Origin: Enterococcus mundtii
GTDB taxonomy: Bacteria > Bacillota > Bacilli > Lactobacillales > Enterococcaceae
Assembly (NCBI RefSeq): GCF_002947535.1
Contig: NZ_PUAP01000020.1
Coordinates: 1 to 64,000 of the forward strand
DNA: 64,000 bases
Reading direction: 5' to 3'
Shown: in pieces, positions 1-8,924 of the stretch
Layout: the number at the start of each line of letters is the position of its first letter
How positions within the stretch are numbered: position 1 is the first letter of the stretch
Notes under the pieces: model-generated
The model's input: the letters and a program-made list of their open reading frames with translations, nothing else
Told to the model about the DNA's origin: nothing
The model's database searches: none
Translations under genes and position numbers: made by a program

Positions 1-84
1 TAAACTAATGGACTTGTTTTTTATTATATAAAGAGGCACATTAATTTTGAGGTAGGCATTGTTTCCTCTACTATGATAGGATAA

Positions 85-429
85 CTATGATTTTTTTGAT
101 AATAAATAAGCGGAATCGTTTGCTTCGTCGTAGAGTGACAGGTCATTGTAAGAAAATGTAAGGTAAAAGCCATACTGATCTCTAACAATCAATTTTTCGG
201 AGGTTACTTCGACTAATAGTGTTCCTAAAGAACGGTCATCAAGCCAAAAAGAATAGTCAGAATGAATAGTTAATTCATGGTGCGTCTCGTTGGCATCCAT
301 AAATGACCAGGTCCCACAGTATTTGTTTAAATGATCGACCTGTGCTTCTTTCTTTTTATGATCGAGTACTTTCTTTCCAGCGAGTGTCGCGAGACCGGCA
401 AGTAGGATATAGAGGATTCTTTTTTTCAT
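85..429 (-). CDS. Small membrane-anchored DUF4828-like protein
   Basis: The product is 114 residues: a Lys-rich start, one hydrophobic segment (about residues 5-18), a second Lys cluster, then a small beta-rich soluble part with a KYCGTWSF motif near the start and a LYDEANDSAYLL motif near the end. That pattern resembles the DUF4828 family of lactobacilli and enterococci, whose function is unknown. An in-frame GTG lies three codons upstream (438), but it overlaps the AAAGGAG ribosome site, so the ATG at 429 is the better start. The gene is divergent from sfsA. The family assignment is from memory of the motif. Confidence 0.7.
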   Translation of the reverse strand: MKKRILYILLAGLATLAGKKVLDHKKKEAQVDHLNKYCGTWSFMDANETHHELTIHSDYSFWLDDRSLGTLLVEVTSEKLIVRDQYGFYLTFSYNDLSLYDEANDSAYLLSKKS

Positions 430-601
430 TTTTTTCACTCCTTTGTCTTCATTTATGTTGAAAGCGTATTTTGCTTGTTATCCCTTTTCTTATAGTTTAC
501 TAAAGAAAGTGCATGATTTCTCTAAGACTTTCGACTGGTTTTTCAAGTGTTTTTAGTAAAAATATGGTAGGATACAGTAGTAGGGAGACAGGTGATGACT
601 A

Positions 602-1330
602 TTGGACTACCAAGATGTTGAAATTGCTTACTTCATTGAACGACCAAATCGCTTTATTGCTTTTTGTTTGAACAAAAAAGGAGAAGTAGTCAAAACTCAT
701 GTTAAAAATACAGGTAGAGGCAAAGAGTTATTGCTTCCTGGTGCAGAGGTGGCGTTAGTACACATTCCTGGAACAAAACGTAAAACAGCGTATGATCTGA
801 TTGCCGTTAAAAAAGAGCAGCACTGGTTCAATATCGATAGTCAGTTACCAAACCGACTGGCGATTGATGGAATTTTAGATCGGACGATCCAATTACCAAA
901 TTTAAATGGTGATATTGTGTCCTACAAACGTGAAGTGACCTTTGGAAAGTCTAAATTCGATATTTATTTAGAAACAAGTTGCGGTCAAAAAGCATTTGTA
1001 GAAGTCAAAGGGATGACCCTGGAAAACAAAGCAATAGGTGCTTTTCCGGATGCACCGACTATTCGTGGACTTAAACACGTCAATGAATTGATCCACGCCC
1101 ATCAAGAAGGCTATGAGGCCTATATTCTTTTTATTGCACAATTCGAACACTTACATCAAGCAACGATCCATGAGCAGATGCAACCAGAATTAGTTACTGC
1201 TTTTCGTTTTGCTCAGCAAGCAGGTGTTCAAGTAATCGTATATAATTGTCAAGTAACAGAAAAACAAGTGGTATTGAAACAAGCAATCCCATTTGATCTA
1301 AATACAATTTTTGAAGATCCTAATTTATAG
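602..1330 (+). CDS. sfsA: DNA/RNA nuclease-family protein SfsA
   Basis: The 242-residue product matches SfsA (sugar fermentation stimulation protein) in length and in layout: an N-terminal OB-like part (to about residue 80) and a C-terminal restriction-endonuclease-like fold. Asp120 of FDIYLE and Glu134/Lys136 of FVEVKG form the PD-(D/E)xK-like signature. E. coli SfsA binds DNA and affects maltose gene expression; the role in Firmicutes is unclear. The start is TTG, 5 bases after an AGGTGAT ribosome site; no in-frame ATG lies nearby. It is followed after 15 bases by an oxidoreductase gene and is probably cotranscribed with it. Confidence 0.9.
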   Translation: MDYQDVEIAYFIERPNRFIAFCLNKKGEVVKTHVKNTGRGKELLLPGAEVALVHIPGTKRKTAYDLIAVKKEQHWFNIDSQLPNRLAIDGILDRTIQLPNLNGDIVSYKREVTFGKSKFDIYLETSCGQKAFVEVKGMTLENKAIGAFPDAPTIRGLKHVNELIHAHQEGYEAYILFIAQFEHLHQATIHEQMQPELVTAFRFAQQAGVQVIVYNCQVTEKQVVLKQAIPFDLNTIFEDPNL

Positions 1331-1345
1331 AAAGAAGGCGTAAAG

Positions 1346-2359
1346 ATGATCCATTTAGGTATAATCGGCACAAATTGGATTACCCATCAATTTGTTCAAG
1401 CAGCATTAGCGACACGTAAGTATGAATTGACAGCTGTTTATTCAAGACATTTAGAAAAGGCGCAACAATTTGGCGCAGAATATGAAGGAGATATCGCATT
1501 TGCGACAGATTTAACTGTCTTTTTTGACTTAGAACATATGGATACGGTCTATATTGCTTCGCCAAATAGTTTGCATTTTCAGCATGCGAAGCAAGCGATT
1601 TTGGCAGGGAAAAATGTGATCGTAGAGAAACCGGCATTTAGTACGCCAAAAGAAATGGAAGAGATCATTCATTTAGCAAACCAAGAGAAAGTCTTTTTCT
1701 TTGAAGCCGCGCGAAATATCCATGAAGCTGGATTTAAAAAAATTGCAGAATTTTTACCTTTGAAAGATGAGATCATTGGCGCGAATTTCAGCTATATGAA
1801 ATATTCTTCTCGTTATGATCAAGTGTTAGATGGGGAAGAACCGAATATTTTCTCTCCGCGTTTTTCAGGTGGAGCAATGATGGATCTCGGCGTTTACCTC
1901 GTTTATGCAGCTGTAGGTTGGTTTGGCAAGCCACAAGAAGTCCATTATTTCCCTAGAAAAATAGCTACCGGCGTTGATGGATTAGGTTGGGGGATTTTAA
2001 GATATGCTACTTTTGATGTGGCGATCCAACCGGGCAAGATCGGTGATTCATATCTACCTTCCGAGATTTATTTTGACAGTGGAACAGTGATCATGAATGG
2101 CGTCAATGCAATTGAGCAAGCAGAATACCATGATCGTAACCATGAACAAATTGAAAAATTAGAGATCGTTGCTTCTGAGAATCCAATGAGTGAAGAGGCA
2201 GAAGATTTTGCAAATGTGATCATGAATCCAAAAGACCCACAATGGGGATTACAGTATGAAGAATGGGTCGAACTTGCACGAAACGTGAATCAAGTCGTTT
2301 ATGATTTGCGAATCAGTGGTGGGATCGAATTCGATGCAGATAAAGAGGGAACTGAGTAA
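1346..2359 (+). CDS. Gfo/Idh/MocA-family oxidoreductase
   Basis: This 337-residue protein has an N-terminal Rossmann fold (IGTNWITHQFVQ at the start, replacing the usual GxGxxG with a looser form) and the family signature VEKPAFS near residue 93, where the Lys acts in catalysis in characterised members. The C-terminal half is the typical alpha/beta substrate domain. Members use NAD(P) to oxidise or reduce sugars, inositols or related compounds; the substrate here cannot be read from sequence. The stop codon overlaps the start of the helicase gene by one base, which implies translational coupling. Confidence 0.85.
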   Translation: MIHLGIIGTNWITHQFVQAALATRKYELTAVYSRHLEKAQQFGAEYEGDIAFATDLTVFFDLEHMDTVYIASPNSLHFQHAKQAILAGKNVIVEKPAFSTPKEMEEIIHLANQEKVFFFEAARNIHEAGFKKIAEFLPLKDEIIGANFSYMKYSSRYDQVLDGEEPNIFSPRFSGGAMMDLGVYLVYAAVGWFGKPQEVHYFPRKIATGVDGLGWGILRYATFDVAIQPGKIGDSYLPSEIYFDSGTVIMNGVNAIEQAEYHDRNHEQIEKLEIVASENPMSEEAEDFANVIMNPKDPQWGLQYEEWVELARNVNQVVYDLRISGGIEFDADKEGTE

Positions 2360-3636
2360 TGACTGATTTTGTAAAACATTTTCCAACTAATTGGCAAAGC
2401 AAATGGGAAGAAAAAGGGTTCACTGTCCCATCGTCTATCCAACAAGAAGTATTCACCGACTTAAAAGAAGGCAAAAGCTTGATTGCTGTTTCTCCAACCG
2501 GTTCTGGTAAGACCTTAGCTTATCTATGGCCTTTACTATTGAATGTGAAAAAAGGAGAGGCAAGTACCTTATTGATCCTTGCTTCTTCGCAAGAATTGGC
2601 GATCCAAGTAGCAGAAGTCACCCGAGAATGGGCAAAAGATTTAGCGATCTCTGTCCAATCTGTGGTTGGTGGCGCAAATGTCAAACGACAGATCGAAGGA
2701 CTAAAAAAGAAACCGGAAGTTTTGGTAGGGACGCCAGGTCGTGTATTAGAGTTGATGAAACAAAAAAAAATAAAGGCGCATCAGATCAAAACAATCGTAT
2801 TTGACGAAGCGGATCAGCTTTTTGATGAAGGAAATCGACCATTTATCGATCAAATCGTGCATCAAGCGCCGACGGACTATCAGTTAGCCTTCTTTTCAGC
2901 AACAGCGGATCGTTCGATCCAGCAAATCGAATCATTGACAAAACAATCACTGAAAGTAGTCGACGTTACTAAAATGGATGATTCAAGAAAAGGACTTAGC
3001 CACTACTTCATCCGTGTTCCAGCTCGAAAAACCGAGGACTACTTAAGAAGATTAGCTCATGTGGAAGGTTTTCAAGGTCTCGTTTTTTTCAATCAGTTGA
3101 GCGAGTTAGGTATGATGGAAGAAAAAATGAGTTATCGAGGCATTCTCGTGGCCAGTTTAGCATCTGACCAAAACAAGCTGTTACGAAAAGCGGCATTGAG
3201 TCAATTCAAAGAAGGCAAAATCAGCATGTTGTTATCAACGGATGTAGCTGCTCGTGGGCTAGATATCGCGGAACTTCCTTATGTTGTCAATGTCGACGTT
3301 CCAATGACAGAAGAAACATACTTGCATCGTGCAGGTAGAACTGGTCGAATGGGGCAACAAGGACAAGTCATTACCTTCGTGAATGAGCACACACTAAGAG
3401 ACTTAAAAAAAATTGCCCGACAAACAGAAACAGAACTCACTGAATTATTTATTTATGGGGGAGGCTTACAGACAGAAGCCCCTGAAAAAGCTCCAACAAA
3501 AATGCTCCCGAAAAAGAAAGAATCAGGAAAAAAAGAAGCAAGTGAAATAGTAACAAAAAAAGCTGCTGCTTCTCCTAAAACTAAACGCAAAAACAAGCAG
3601 AAAAAAGATAAAAATAAAGGAGCAAGGCGCAAATAA
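2359..3636 (+). CDS. DEAD-box ATP-dependent RNA helicase
   Basis: The 425-residue protein carries all core helicase motifs: Walker A SPTGSGKT (45-52), DEAD (149-152), SAT (180-182) and HRAGRTGR (323-330). Residues from about 375 to the end form a Lys-rich basic tail, as in helicases that bind structured RNA. It resembles the small YfmL-type helicases of Bacillus, which act in ribosome assembly and cold tolerance, but the exact orthology is an inference. It overlaps the upstream oxidoreductase by one base and is followed directly by a terminator. Confidence 0.9.
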   Translation: MTDFVKHFPTNWQSKWEEKGFTVPSSIQQEVFTDLKEGKSLIAVSPTGSGKTLAYLWPLLLNVKKGEASTLLILASSQELAIQVAEVTREWAKDLAISVQSVVGGANVKRQIEGLKKKPEVLVGTPGRVLELMKQKKIKAHQIKTIVFDEADQLFDEGNRPFIDQIVHQAPTDYQLAFFSATADRSIQQIESLTKQSLKVVDVTKMDDSRKGLSHYFIRVPARKTEDYLRRLAHVEGFQGLVFFNQLSELGMMEEKMSYRGILVASLASDQNKLLRKAALSQFKEGKISMLLSTDVAARGLDIAELPYVVNVDVPMTEETYLHRAGRTGRMGQQGQVITFVNEHTLRDLKKIARQTETELTELFIYGGGLQTEAPEKAPTKMLPKKKESGKKEASEIVTKKAAASPKTKRKNKQKKDKNKGARRK

Positions 3637-3647
3637 GCGCCTTTTTG
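3625..3647 (+). terminator. Rho-independent terminator after the helicase
   Basis: AGGCGC and GCGCCT form a 6-bp stem with a 6-base loop, followed by TTTTT. The left arm overlaps the end of the helicase reading frame. It ends the sfsA-helicase transcript. Confidence 0.75.
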
Positions 3648-3698
3648 TGTTATTATATTGAAAATGGAAACAGGTCGTTTGGATAAAGGAGAGTTAGC

Positions 3699-6401
3699 AT
3701 GAACGAAAGACAGGAAGAAATCTTGGATTTACTTACGGAAAATCATAAAGGATTGACAGCAACAGATGTTGCGAAGCAATTAGAGATTGATCGTAGTAAT
3801 GCAAGTCGTTATCTAAGTGATTTATATAAAGCGCATTACATCGTGAAAAGCACTGGCAGACCTGTAGTTTATTCTATGCCTCCCAAAAAAACAGCTTCAG
3901 ATAAAGTTCATGTGGACGCTTCTACACAAGTTACTTTTGAAACCTTAGTAGGGGAAAATGAATCACTGAAAGTAAGTATCCAACAGGCTAAAGCAGCGAT
4001 TTTATATCCGCCAAGAGGGCTACATACGATTATTTTTGGGGAGACAGGAACAGGAAAATCGATGTTTGCTGAATGTATGTATCATTTTGCAATCGATTCG
4101 GAAATGCTTTCTCCAGATGCCCCATTTATTTCATTTAATTGTGCGGATTATGCGCAAAATCCACAGTTGCTGTTTGGGCATATTTTTGGCATAAAAAAAG
4201 GTGCTTATACAGGTGCAACACAAGATAGCCAAGGTTTGATGGCTAAAGCAGATGGGGGCATCTTATTTTTAGATGAGATCCATCGCTTACCTCCAGAAGG
4301 GCAAGAGATGCTTTTCACGTTTATCGACAAAGGCGTTTATCGTCCATTAGGTGAGAGCGCGCAAGTCCATGAGGCGTCGGTTCAGATCATCGGAGCAACG
4401 ACAGAATCATCTGAAAGCTTTTTGACGACATTTAACCGCAGGATACCGATGGCGATCACTTTACCAAATCTAGCCTCACGTTCATTAGATGAGCGGTATG
4501 AAATCATTTCTTTATTTATCAAGCAAGAAGCCAATCGCTTGAATCAGCGGATCGATATTGAAAAAGAAGCGATTTTAGCTTTTATGCTATACGACGCCGA
4601 GGGAAATATCGGACAAGTAAAACGTGACTTAAAATTAGTCTGTGCGAAGTCTTTTCTTCATTATCGGATGCACCAAGAAGAAAAACTGGTCATTCGAAAA
4701 GAAGAGTTATCCCTACAAGTCCAAAAAGGATTATTACGAATCAAGGAAGTTCCTGAACGATTAGATCGCTTTATGGATAGTAAGAGTCAATATTTGACGT
4801 TTGAACCAGGATTTGCTGATGTCGTTTGGTCTCGAGATCCAGAAAGAAACATGCAAGTGTACAATGATATTGAAGAAAAGGTGATGTCACTTTCTGAATC
4901 GGGTAGCGAAAATATTGATCTTGAGGCGTTGATCTCGAAAGATGTTGATGCCTATTTTCAAACGTATGTCAAAGAATTGACGAAAAGTACGATCCCTAAA
5001 GATTTACTTCCAGAAGACATCTGGCGCCTGACAAATGAGCTATATGATCTCGCTGAGAAACGACTTGATCGGATCTATAACCAAAAAGCACGCTTTGCCT
5101 TTGCCTTACATTTGCAAAGTACATTGGATCGTGTCAAAGATGGGCATATGATCGTTCATCCAGACTTAAATAATATACGAAAGAAATTCAAAAAAGAATT
5201 TCAAGTTGCGATCGATTTTTCTACCATCATTGAAGAAGATCAACAAGTAGAGATCCCATTTGATGAAATTGGTTTTATCAGTATGTTTCTATCGATCAAC
5301 TTAGGAGAAAGTGAACCAGTCAAAGAAAACAAAGTGGATGTGTTAGTCTTGATGCATGGTCGACAAACAGCTTCAAGTATGTTGGAAATGGCGCAAGCTT
5401 TACTCGGAACAACGATTGGTCAAGCGTTCAATATGCCACTAGAGATGGAAGTTCAAGCCATGTATGAAGAAGTATTGAAATATGTAAAGAATCGTCAAAG
5501 CAATTTAACAAATGGGTTGATCTTACTAACTGATATGGGTTCACTGAATACATTCAGCGATTTGATCTATGAAGAGACGGGGATACGCACAAAAGCAATC
5601 ACGATGACGAGTACCATGATCGTTATCGAAGCCATCCGGATGGCGAATGTTGGTAGAAGCTTAGAAGATATCTATCAAAGTATCCAAATGTCTTTTGAAT
5701 CGATCGTCAAGGATCAGTTTAAAATCGAAAACCAGGAATTGAACGAACGGAAAAAAGCAGTGATCGTGACTTGTTTTACTGGAGAAGGTGTGGCAGCAAA
5801 ACTGTATCAACGAATTGTGCCGGTTATCAATCAAGATAAAGTTGAAGTGATCCAAATGCAGTTTTTGGAACGTGAATCATTTAAACGACACATTGATGCG
5901 TTATTGGAAGAATATGAGATCAAAGCGATTGCTGGAACTGTTGAAGTAGATTATCAAAATATTCCATTCTTCTCTGCCTATGACGTATTCGATGATGAAA
6001 AACTCAACACTTTGAAGCGCATTGCAGATGACGAAGTTCCGACAGCAAAAATCGTCGCTTCGTTAAAAGATTCATTGAATGCGATATCATCTGTTGAACG
6101 TTTGATCCAAGCTTTGCAAAAAGCGATCCAACAAATCCAAACAGATTTATCGATCATCGTTGAACCAGGAGTTGATACGGGAATCGTGATCCATGTCGCT
6201 TTTTTGATTGATGGTCTGATCAAACATGAAAAATTGCGTACATTTGATGATTTCCCCATTTTTGCAAAAATGTATCGCTTAGAAATGGATATTATTCGAA
6301 CGAATTTGATAGGGATCGAACGTAAATATGGTGTAAAAATTCCGGAACATGAGATTGCTTTTATCACACAAATGTTTATAGAAAATAAAATAAAAAAATG
6401 A
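3699..6401 (+). CDS. LevR-family sigma-54-dependent transcriptional activator
   Basis: The 900-residue protein has the LevR layout: an N-terminal winged HTH (about 1-60), an AAA+ domain with Walker A GETGTGKS (114-121), GAYTGA (168-173, the loop that contacts sigma-54) and Walker B DEIH (192-195), then PRD1 (about 445-545), an EIIA-Man-like domain with candidate phosphorylation site His553 (LMHG), an EIIB-like segment with Cys692 (TCFTG) and PRD2 with His832 and His884. PTS phosphorylation of these residues would set its activity according to sugar flux. It sits just upstream of a PTS operon with a -24/-12 promoter, so that operon is the obvious target. Which sugar it senses is not determined; CelR-type activators of lactose/cellobiose-family PTS are the closest known class. 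Confidence 0.93.
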   Translation: MNERQEEILDLLTENHKGLTATDVAKQLEIDRSNASRYLSDLYKAHYIVKSTGRPVVYSMPPKKTASDKVHVDASTQVTFETLVGENESLKVSIQQAKAAILYPPRGLHTIIFGETGTGKSMFAECMYHFAIDSEMLSPDAPFISFNCADYAQNPQLLFGHIFGIKKGAYTGATQDSQGLMAKADGGILFLDEIHRLPPEGQEMLFTFIDKGVYRPLGESAQVHEASVQIIGATTESSESFLTTFNRRIPMAITLPNLASRSLDERYEIISLFIKQEANRLNQRIDIEKEAILAFMLYDAEGNIGQVKRDLKLVCAKSFLHYRMHQEEKLVIRKEELSLQVQKGLLRIKEVPERLDRFMDSKSQYLTFEPGFADVVWSRDPERNMQVYNDIEEKVMSLSESGSENIDLEALISKDVDAYFQTYVKELTKSTIPKDLLPEDIWRLTNELYDLAEKRLDRIYNQKARFAFALHLQSTLDRVKDGHMIVHPDLNNIRKKFKKEFQVAIDFSTIIEEDQQVEIPFDEIGFISMFLSINLGESEPVKENKVDVLVLMHGRQTASSMLEMAQALLGTTIGQAFNMPLEMEVQAMYEEVLKYVKNRQSNLTNGLILLTDMGSLNTFSDLIYEETGIRTKAITMTSTMIVIEAIRMANVGRSLEDIYQSIQMSFESIVKDQFKIENQELNERKKAVIVTCFTGEGVAAKLYQRIVPVINQDKVEVIQMQFLERESFKRHIDALLEEYEIKAIAGTVEVDYQNIPFFSAYDVFDDEKLNTLKRIADDEVPTAKIVASLKDSLNAISSVERLIQALQKAIQQIQTDLSIIVEPGVDTGIVIHVAFLIDGLIKHEKLRTFDDFPIFAKMYRLEMDIIRTNLIGIERKYGVKIPEHEIAFITQMFIENKIKK

Positions 6402-6410
6402 ATCAAGTTG

Positions 6411-6447
6411 CACAGTGTGCACACTGAACGATAGTGTGTGCACTGTG
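6411..6447. promoter_or_regulatory. Tandem palindromic activator site (putative UAS)
   Basis: CAGTGTGCACACTG (6413-6426) is a perfect 14-bp palindrome. It is followed by a near copy, AGTGTGTGCACTGTG (6433-6447); the two halves also form an imperfect 15-bp inverted repeat (13 of 15 matched). The site lies about 50-85 bases upstream of a -24/-12 promoter, right for an enhancer-binding protein such as the adjacent LevR-like activator. As RNA it could also end the activator transcript, but no T-run follows. Confidence 0.65.
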
Positions 6448-6464
6448 TTTGTTTAATTAGTGTT

Positions 6465-6478
6465 ATGAAAACGCTATT
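6465..6478. promoter_or_regulatory. Possible CcpA-binding cre site
   Basis: TGAAAACGCTATTT matches the cre consensus TGWAANCGNTNWCA at 12 of 14 positions; the last two bases differ. It lies between the activator site and the sigma-54 promoter of a sugar PTS operon, where catabolite control is expected. The match is short and unproven. Confidence 0.35.
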
Positions 6479-6494
6479 TTGACTATTTAGTGTT

Positions 6495-6510
6495 TGGCAT
6501 GCTTCTTGCA
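6495..6510 (+). promoter_or_regulatory. Sigma-54 (-24/-12) promoter of the PTS operon
   Basis: TGGCAT and TTGCA match the sigma-54 consensus TGGCAC-N5-TTGCW, with GG (6496-6497) and GC (6508-6509) separated by exactly 10 bases, the invariant spacing. It is 43 bases upstream of the IIB start and downstream of a sigma-54 activator gene, which makes the assignment strong. Confidence 0.88.
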
Positions 6511-6552
6511 TTATAGTTATAGTGTAAAACCAAATTTAAAGGAGTGGAAAAA

Positions 6553-6870
6553 ATGGAGAAAAAAACAATCATGTTAGTATGTTCTGCAGGAATGAGTACA
6601 AGTTTATTAGTGACAAAAATGCAAAAAGCAGCAGAAGAAAAAGGAATGGAAGCAGATATCTTCGCGGTTTCAGCTTCAGATGCTGACAATAACCTTGAAT
6701 CAAAAAATGTAGATGTTCTATTATTAGGTCCACAAGTTCGCTTTATGAAAGCACAATTTGAACAAAAACTAGCACCAAAAGGAATTCCATTGGATGTTAT
6801 CAACATGCAAGATTATGGCATGATGAACGGTGCGAAAGTGCTTGAGCAAGCTGAAAAATTAATGAAGTAA
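6553..6870 (+). CDS. PTS lactose/cellobiose-family IIB component
   Basis: The 105-residue protein has the EIIB-Lac/Cel fold with the phosphocysteine loop MLVCSAGMST (Cys10) near the N terminus. It takes phosphate from IIA and passes it to the sugar entering through IIC at the membrane. An in-frame GTG at 6544 overlaps the AAAGGAG ribosome site (6538-6544), so the ATG at 6553, 8 bases after it, is the real start. It is the first gene of the sigma-54-driven operon, 27 bases before IIA. Confidence 0.92.
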   Translation: MEKKTIMLVCSAGMSTSLLVTKMQKAAEEKGMEADIFAVSASDADNNLESKNVDVLLLGPQVRFMKAQFEQKLAPKGIPLDVINMQDYGMMNGAKVLEQAEKLMK

Positions 6871-6897
6871 AACAATCGTGAAGCTGGAGGTAGAATA

Positions 6898-7218
6898 GTG
6901 GAAGATCAACAGAATCTAGAAGCCATCATGGGATTGATCATGTATGGTGGAAATGCAAAAAGCGATGCAATGGAAGCGATTTCTGCGGCAAAAAAAGGAG
7001 ACTTTGATTTAGCGGAGCAAAAAATCCGTGATGCCGAAGCCTCTCTGGTAGAAGCACATCATTCACAAACTCAAATGCTCACACAAGAAGCACAAGGGAA
7101 TCATATGCAAGTAACGCTGTTGACTGTGCATAGTCAAGATCACTTGATGACATCGATCGCATTTACAGACCTTGCAAAAGAGATCATTGATTTATATCGT
7201 AGAACTTACGTTGAATAA
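6898..7218 (+). CDS. PTS lactose/cellobiose-family IIA component
   Basis: The 106-residue helical protein matches EIIA-Lac in length. His78 in TVHSQDHLM aligns with the phosphorylated His78 of staphylococcal IIA-Lac, and Asp81 with the trimer metal-binding Asp. The start is GTG, 7 bases after a GGAGG ribosome site. HPr phosphorylates this protein, which then phosphorylates IIB. Confidence 0.92.
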   Translation: MEDQQNLEAIMGLIMYGGNAKSDAMEAISAAKKGDFDLAEQKIRDAEASLVEAHHSQTQMLTQEAQGNHMQVTLLTVHSQDHLMTSIAFTDLAKEIIDLYRRTYVE

Positions 7219-7280
7219 CCGAAACACTTCTTTTTTGAACGGAAGAAGAAAAAAATTTTTGAACGGATTTTTTTAATTTG

Positions 7281-7303
7281 ATATAAAGAGTCATTCTTTA
7301 TAT
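7281..7303 (+). other. Intercistronic hairpin between IIA and IIC
   Basis: ATATAAAGA and TCTTTATAT form a 9-bp stem with a 5-base loop, ending about 10 bases before the IIC ribosome site. Just upstream, TTGAACGGA occurs twice, 25 bases apart. There is no T-run typical of a terminator. It may tune mRNA processing or the level of IIC relative to IIA/IIB. Confidence 0.45.
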
Positions 7304-7327
7304 AAAAACTTATAGGAGGAAGTAATA

Positions 7328-8788
7328 ATGAATGGATTAACAAGTTGGATGGAAAAATACATCCTTCCAGTTGCCGGCAGAATCGGCGCGCAAAAGCACT
7401 TAGTGGCATTGCGTGACGCTTTTATCGGTACGATGCCTGCAACAATGGCTGGATCAGTAGCTGTAATGATCAATGCAATTATTCGTGATTTACCACAGCA
7501 ATTTATTAGTACGTATGCTGACAGCTTAGCAGCAGACAAAGGTTTTTTTGCCGTATTGAATGTGATCATCGGCATCAATGGGTTCGTCTGGAACGGTACA
7601 TTAGCAATCGCCGGACTGATCTTTGCCTTTTCATGGGGATATAATTTAGCCCGTGCATATGGCGTAAATGACTTAGCAGGAGGGATCGTTGGTTTAGCAA
7701 CGCTGATCCAAGGAATCGCTTTTGGCCCGTCATTATCAGCTGCATTGAATGTCAATGTTCCACAAAATGTGGCAGATGCGATCAATGGCTCGGAAATTGG
7801 GGCAACGATAGCTGATGGCACTCTATCAGTTGGTTTGTGGGGTTGGTTGAAACTTGATCATTTAAATGGTAACGCCTACTTTACAGTAATGATCATGGGT
7901 GCGATCTCTGTTATCATTTTCTGTAAATTGATGCTTGCTAATATCACGATCAAAATGCCTGATTCAGTACCACCGGCAGTTTCTAAAGCATTTGCAGCAA
8001 TCCTGCCAGCAACGATTTCATTATATGTCATCGCTATCATTAATTATGTTGTTGGACGTGTGGCAGATGGTCAATTGATCATTGATTTAGTACAAAAATA
8101 TATTGCAGAACCTTTCTTGGGTCTCTCCCAAGGTATCGGCGCCGTATTGATCGTTACGATCTTCGTTCAGATTTTCTGGTTCTTTGGTATCCATGGTCCG
8201 AACGTATTAGCACCAGTATTAGAAGGTATTTGGGGTCAAGCACAATTGATCAACATCGATATCTTCCAAAAAGGTTACAATGGTAAAACAGGAACACCTG
8301 CAGTATTAGATGCGATTGAAGATGGTAAAGCGTACATGTGGGTACGTGGCTCATTTGATGCTTTTGCATGGTTTGGTGGGTCAGGTGGAACAATCGTTCT
8401 ATTGATTGCTATCTTACTATTATCAAAACGTGCTGACTACTTGACTGTAGCAAAACTATCGATTGGACCTGGTATCTTTAATATCAACGAACCAGTCATG
8501 TTTGGTTTACCAATCGTCTTGAATGCAATCATGTTTATTCCATTCTTAGTCGCACCAGTTGTTGCGACAACGATTGGCTGGGTGGCAACTTATCTAGGAT
8601 TAGTCGCACCGGTATCTCAACAAGTGACATGGGTCGTTCCACCGTTCTTGCTATCGTTCCTTGCAACAGGAGCAGACTGGCGGGCACCGATCGTTACATT
8701 AGTATGTATGGTCGTGACCTTCCTGATTTGGGCACCATTTGTGATGTCAGCAAATAAAATGGACCCAGCAGCAGGCGAACCGAAATAA
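7328..8788 (+). CDS. PTS lactose/cellobiose-family IIC permease
   Basis: This 486-residue membrane protein has about ten hydrophobic segments and a central FGIHGPNVLAP motif followed by the NINEPVMFGLPIVLN motif, both typical of EIIC-Lac/Cel permeases, where the Glu and His of these loops bind the sugar. It moves and phosphorylates a beta-glycoside such as cellobiose or a related disaccharide; the substrate is not fixed by sequence. The segment at about 310-350 differs from textbook CelB, so the specificity may differ too. It is separated from IIA by 109 bases holding a hairpin. Confidence 0.92.
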   Translation: MNGLTSWMEKYILPVAGRIGAQKHLVALRDAFIGTMPATMAGSVAVMINAIIRDLPQQFISTYADSLAADKGFFAVLNVIIGINGFVWNGTLAIAGLIFAFSWGYNLARAYGVNDLAGGIVGLATLIQGIAFGPSLSAALNVNVPQNVADAINGSEIGATIADGTLSVGLWGWLKLDHLNGNAYFTVMIMGAISVIIFCKLMLANITIKMPDSVPPAVSKAFAAILPATISLYVIAIINYVVGRVADGQLIIDLVQKYIAEPFLGLSQGIGAVLIVTIFVQIFWFFGIHGPNVLAPVLEGIWGQAQLINIDIFQKGYNGKTGTPAVLDAIEDGKAYMWVRGSFDAFAWFGGSGGTIVLLIAILLLSKRADYLTVAKLSIGPGIFNINEPVMFGLPIVLNAIMFIPFLVAPVVATTIGWVATYLGLVAPVSQQVTWVVPPFLLSFLATGADWRAPIVTLVCMVVTFLIWAPFVMSANKMDPAAGEPK

Positions 8789-8799
8789 TCAGTTGGAGT

Positions 8800-8840
8800 A
8801 GGGGCTATGGGCGATGACGATCCGTCAAATCCCTAGCCCT
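8800..8840 (+). other. Intercistronic hairpin after the IIC gene
   Basis: AGGGGCTATGGG pairs with CCCTAGCCCT with two bulged bases. The element sits in the 136-base gap between IIC and the next small gene and lacks a T-run. It could protect the 3' end of the IIB-IIA-IIC part of the message or lower readthrough into the small genes. Confidence 0.4.
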
Positions 8841-8924
8841 CGCTTCATTCGAGCAAATCCATTAAAAAATAAATAAATTAGGTGAACTAAAAGTTATCAA
8901 TAGAAAAAGAAAAGAGGAAAACAA

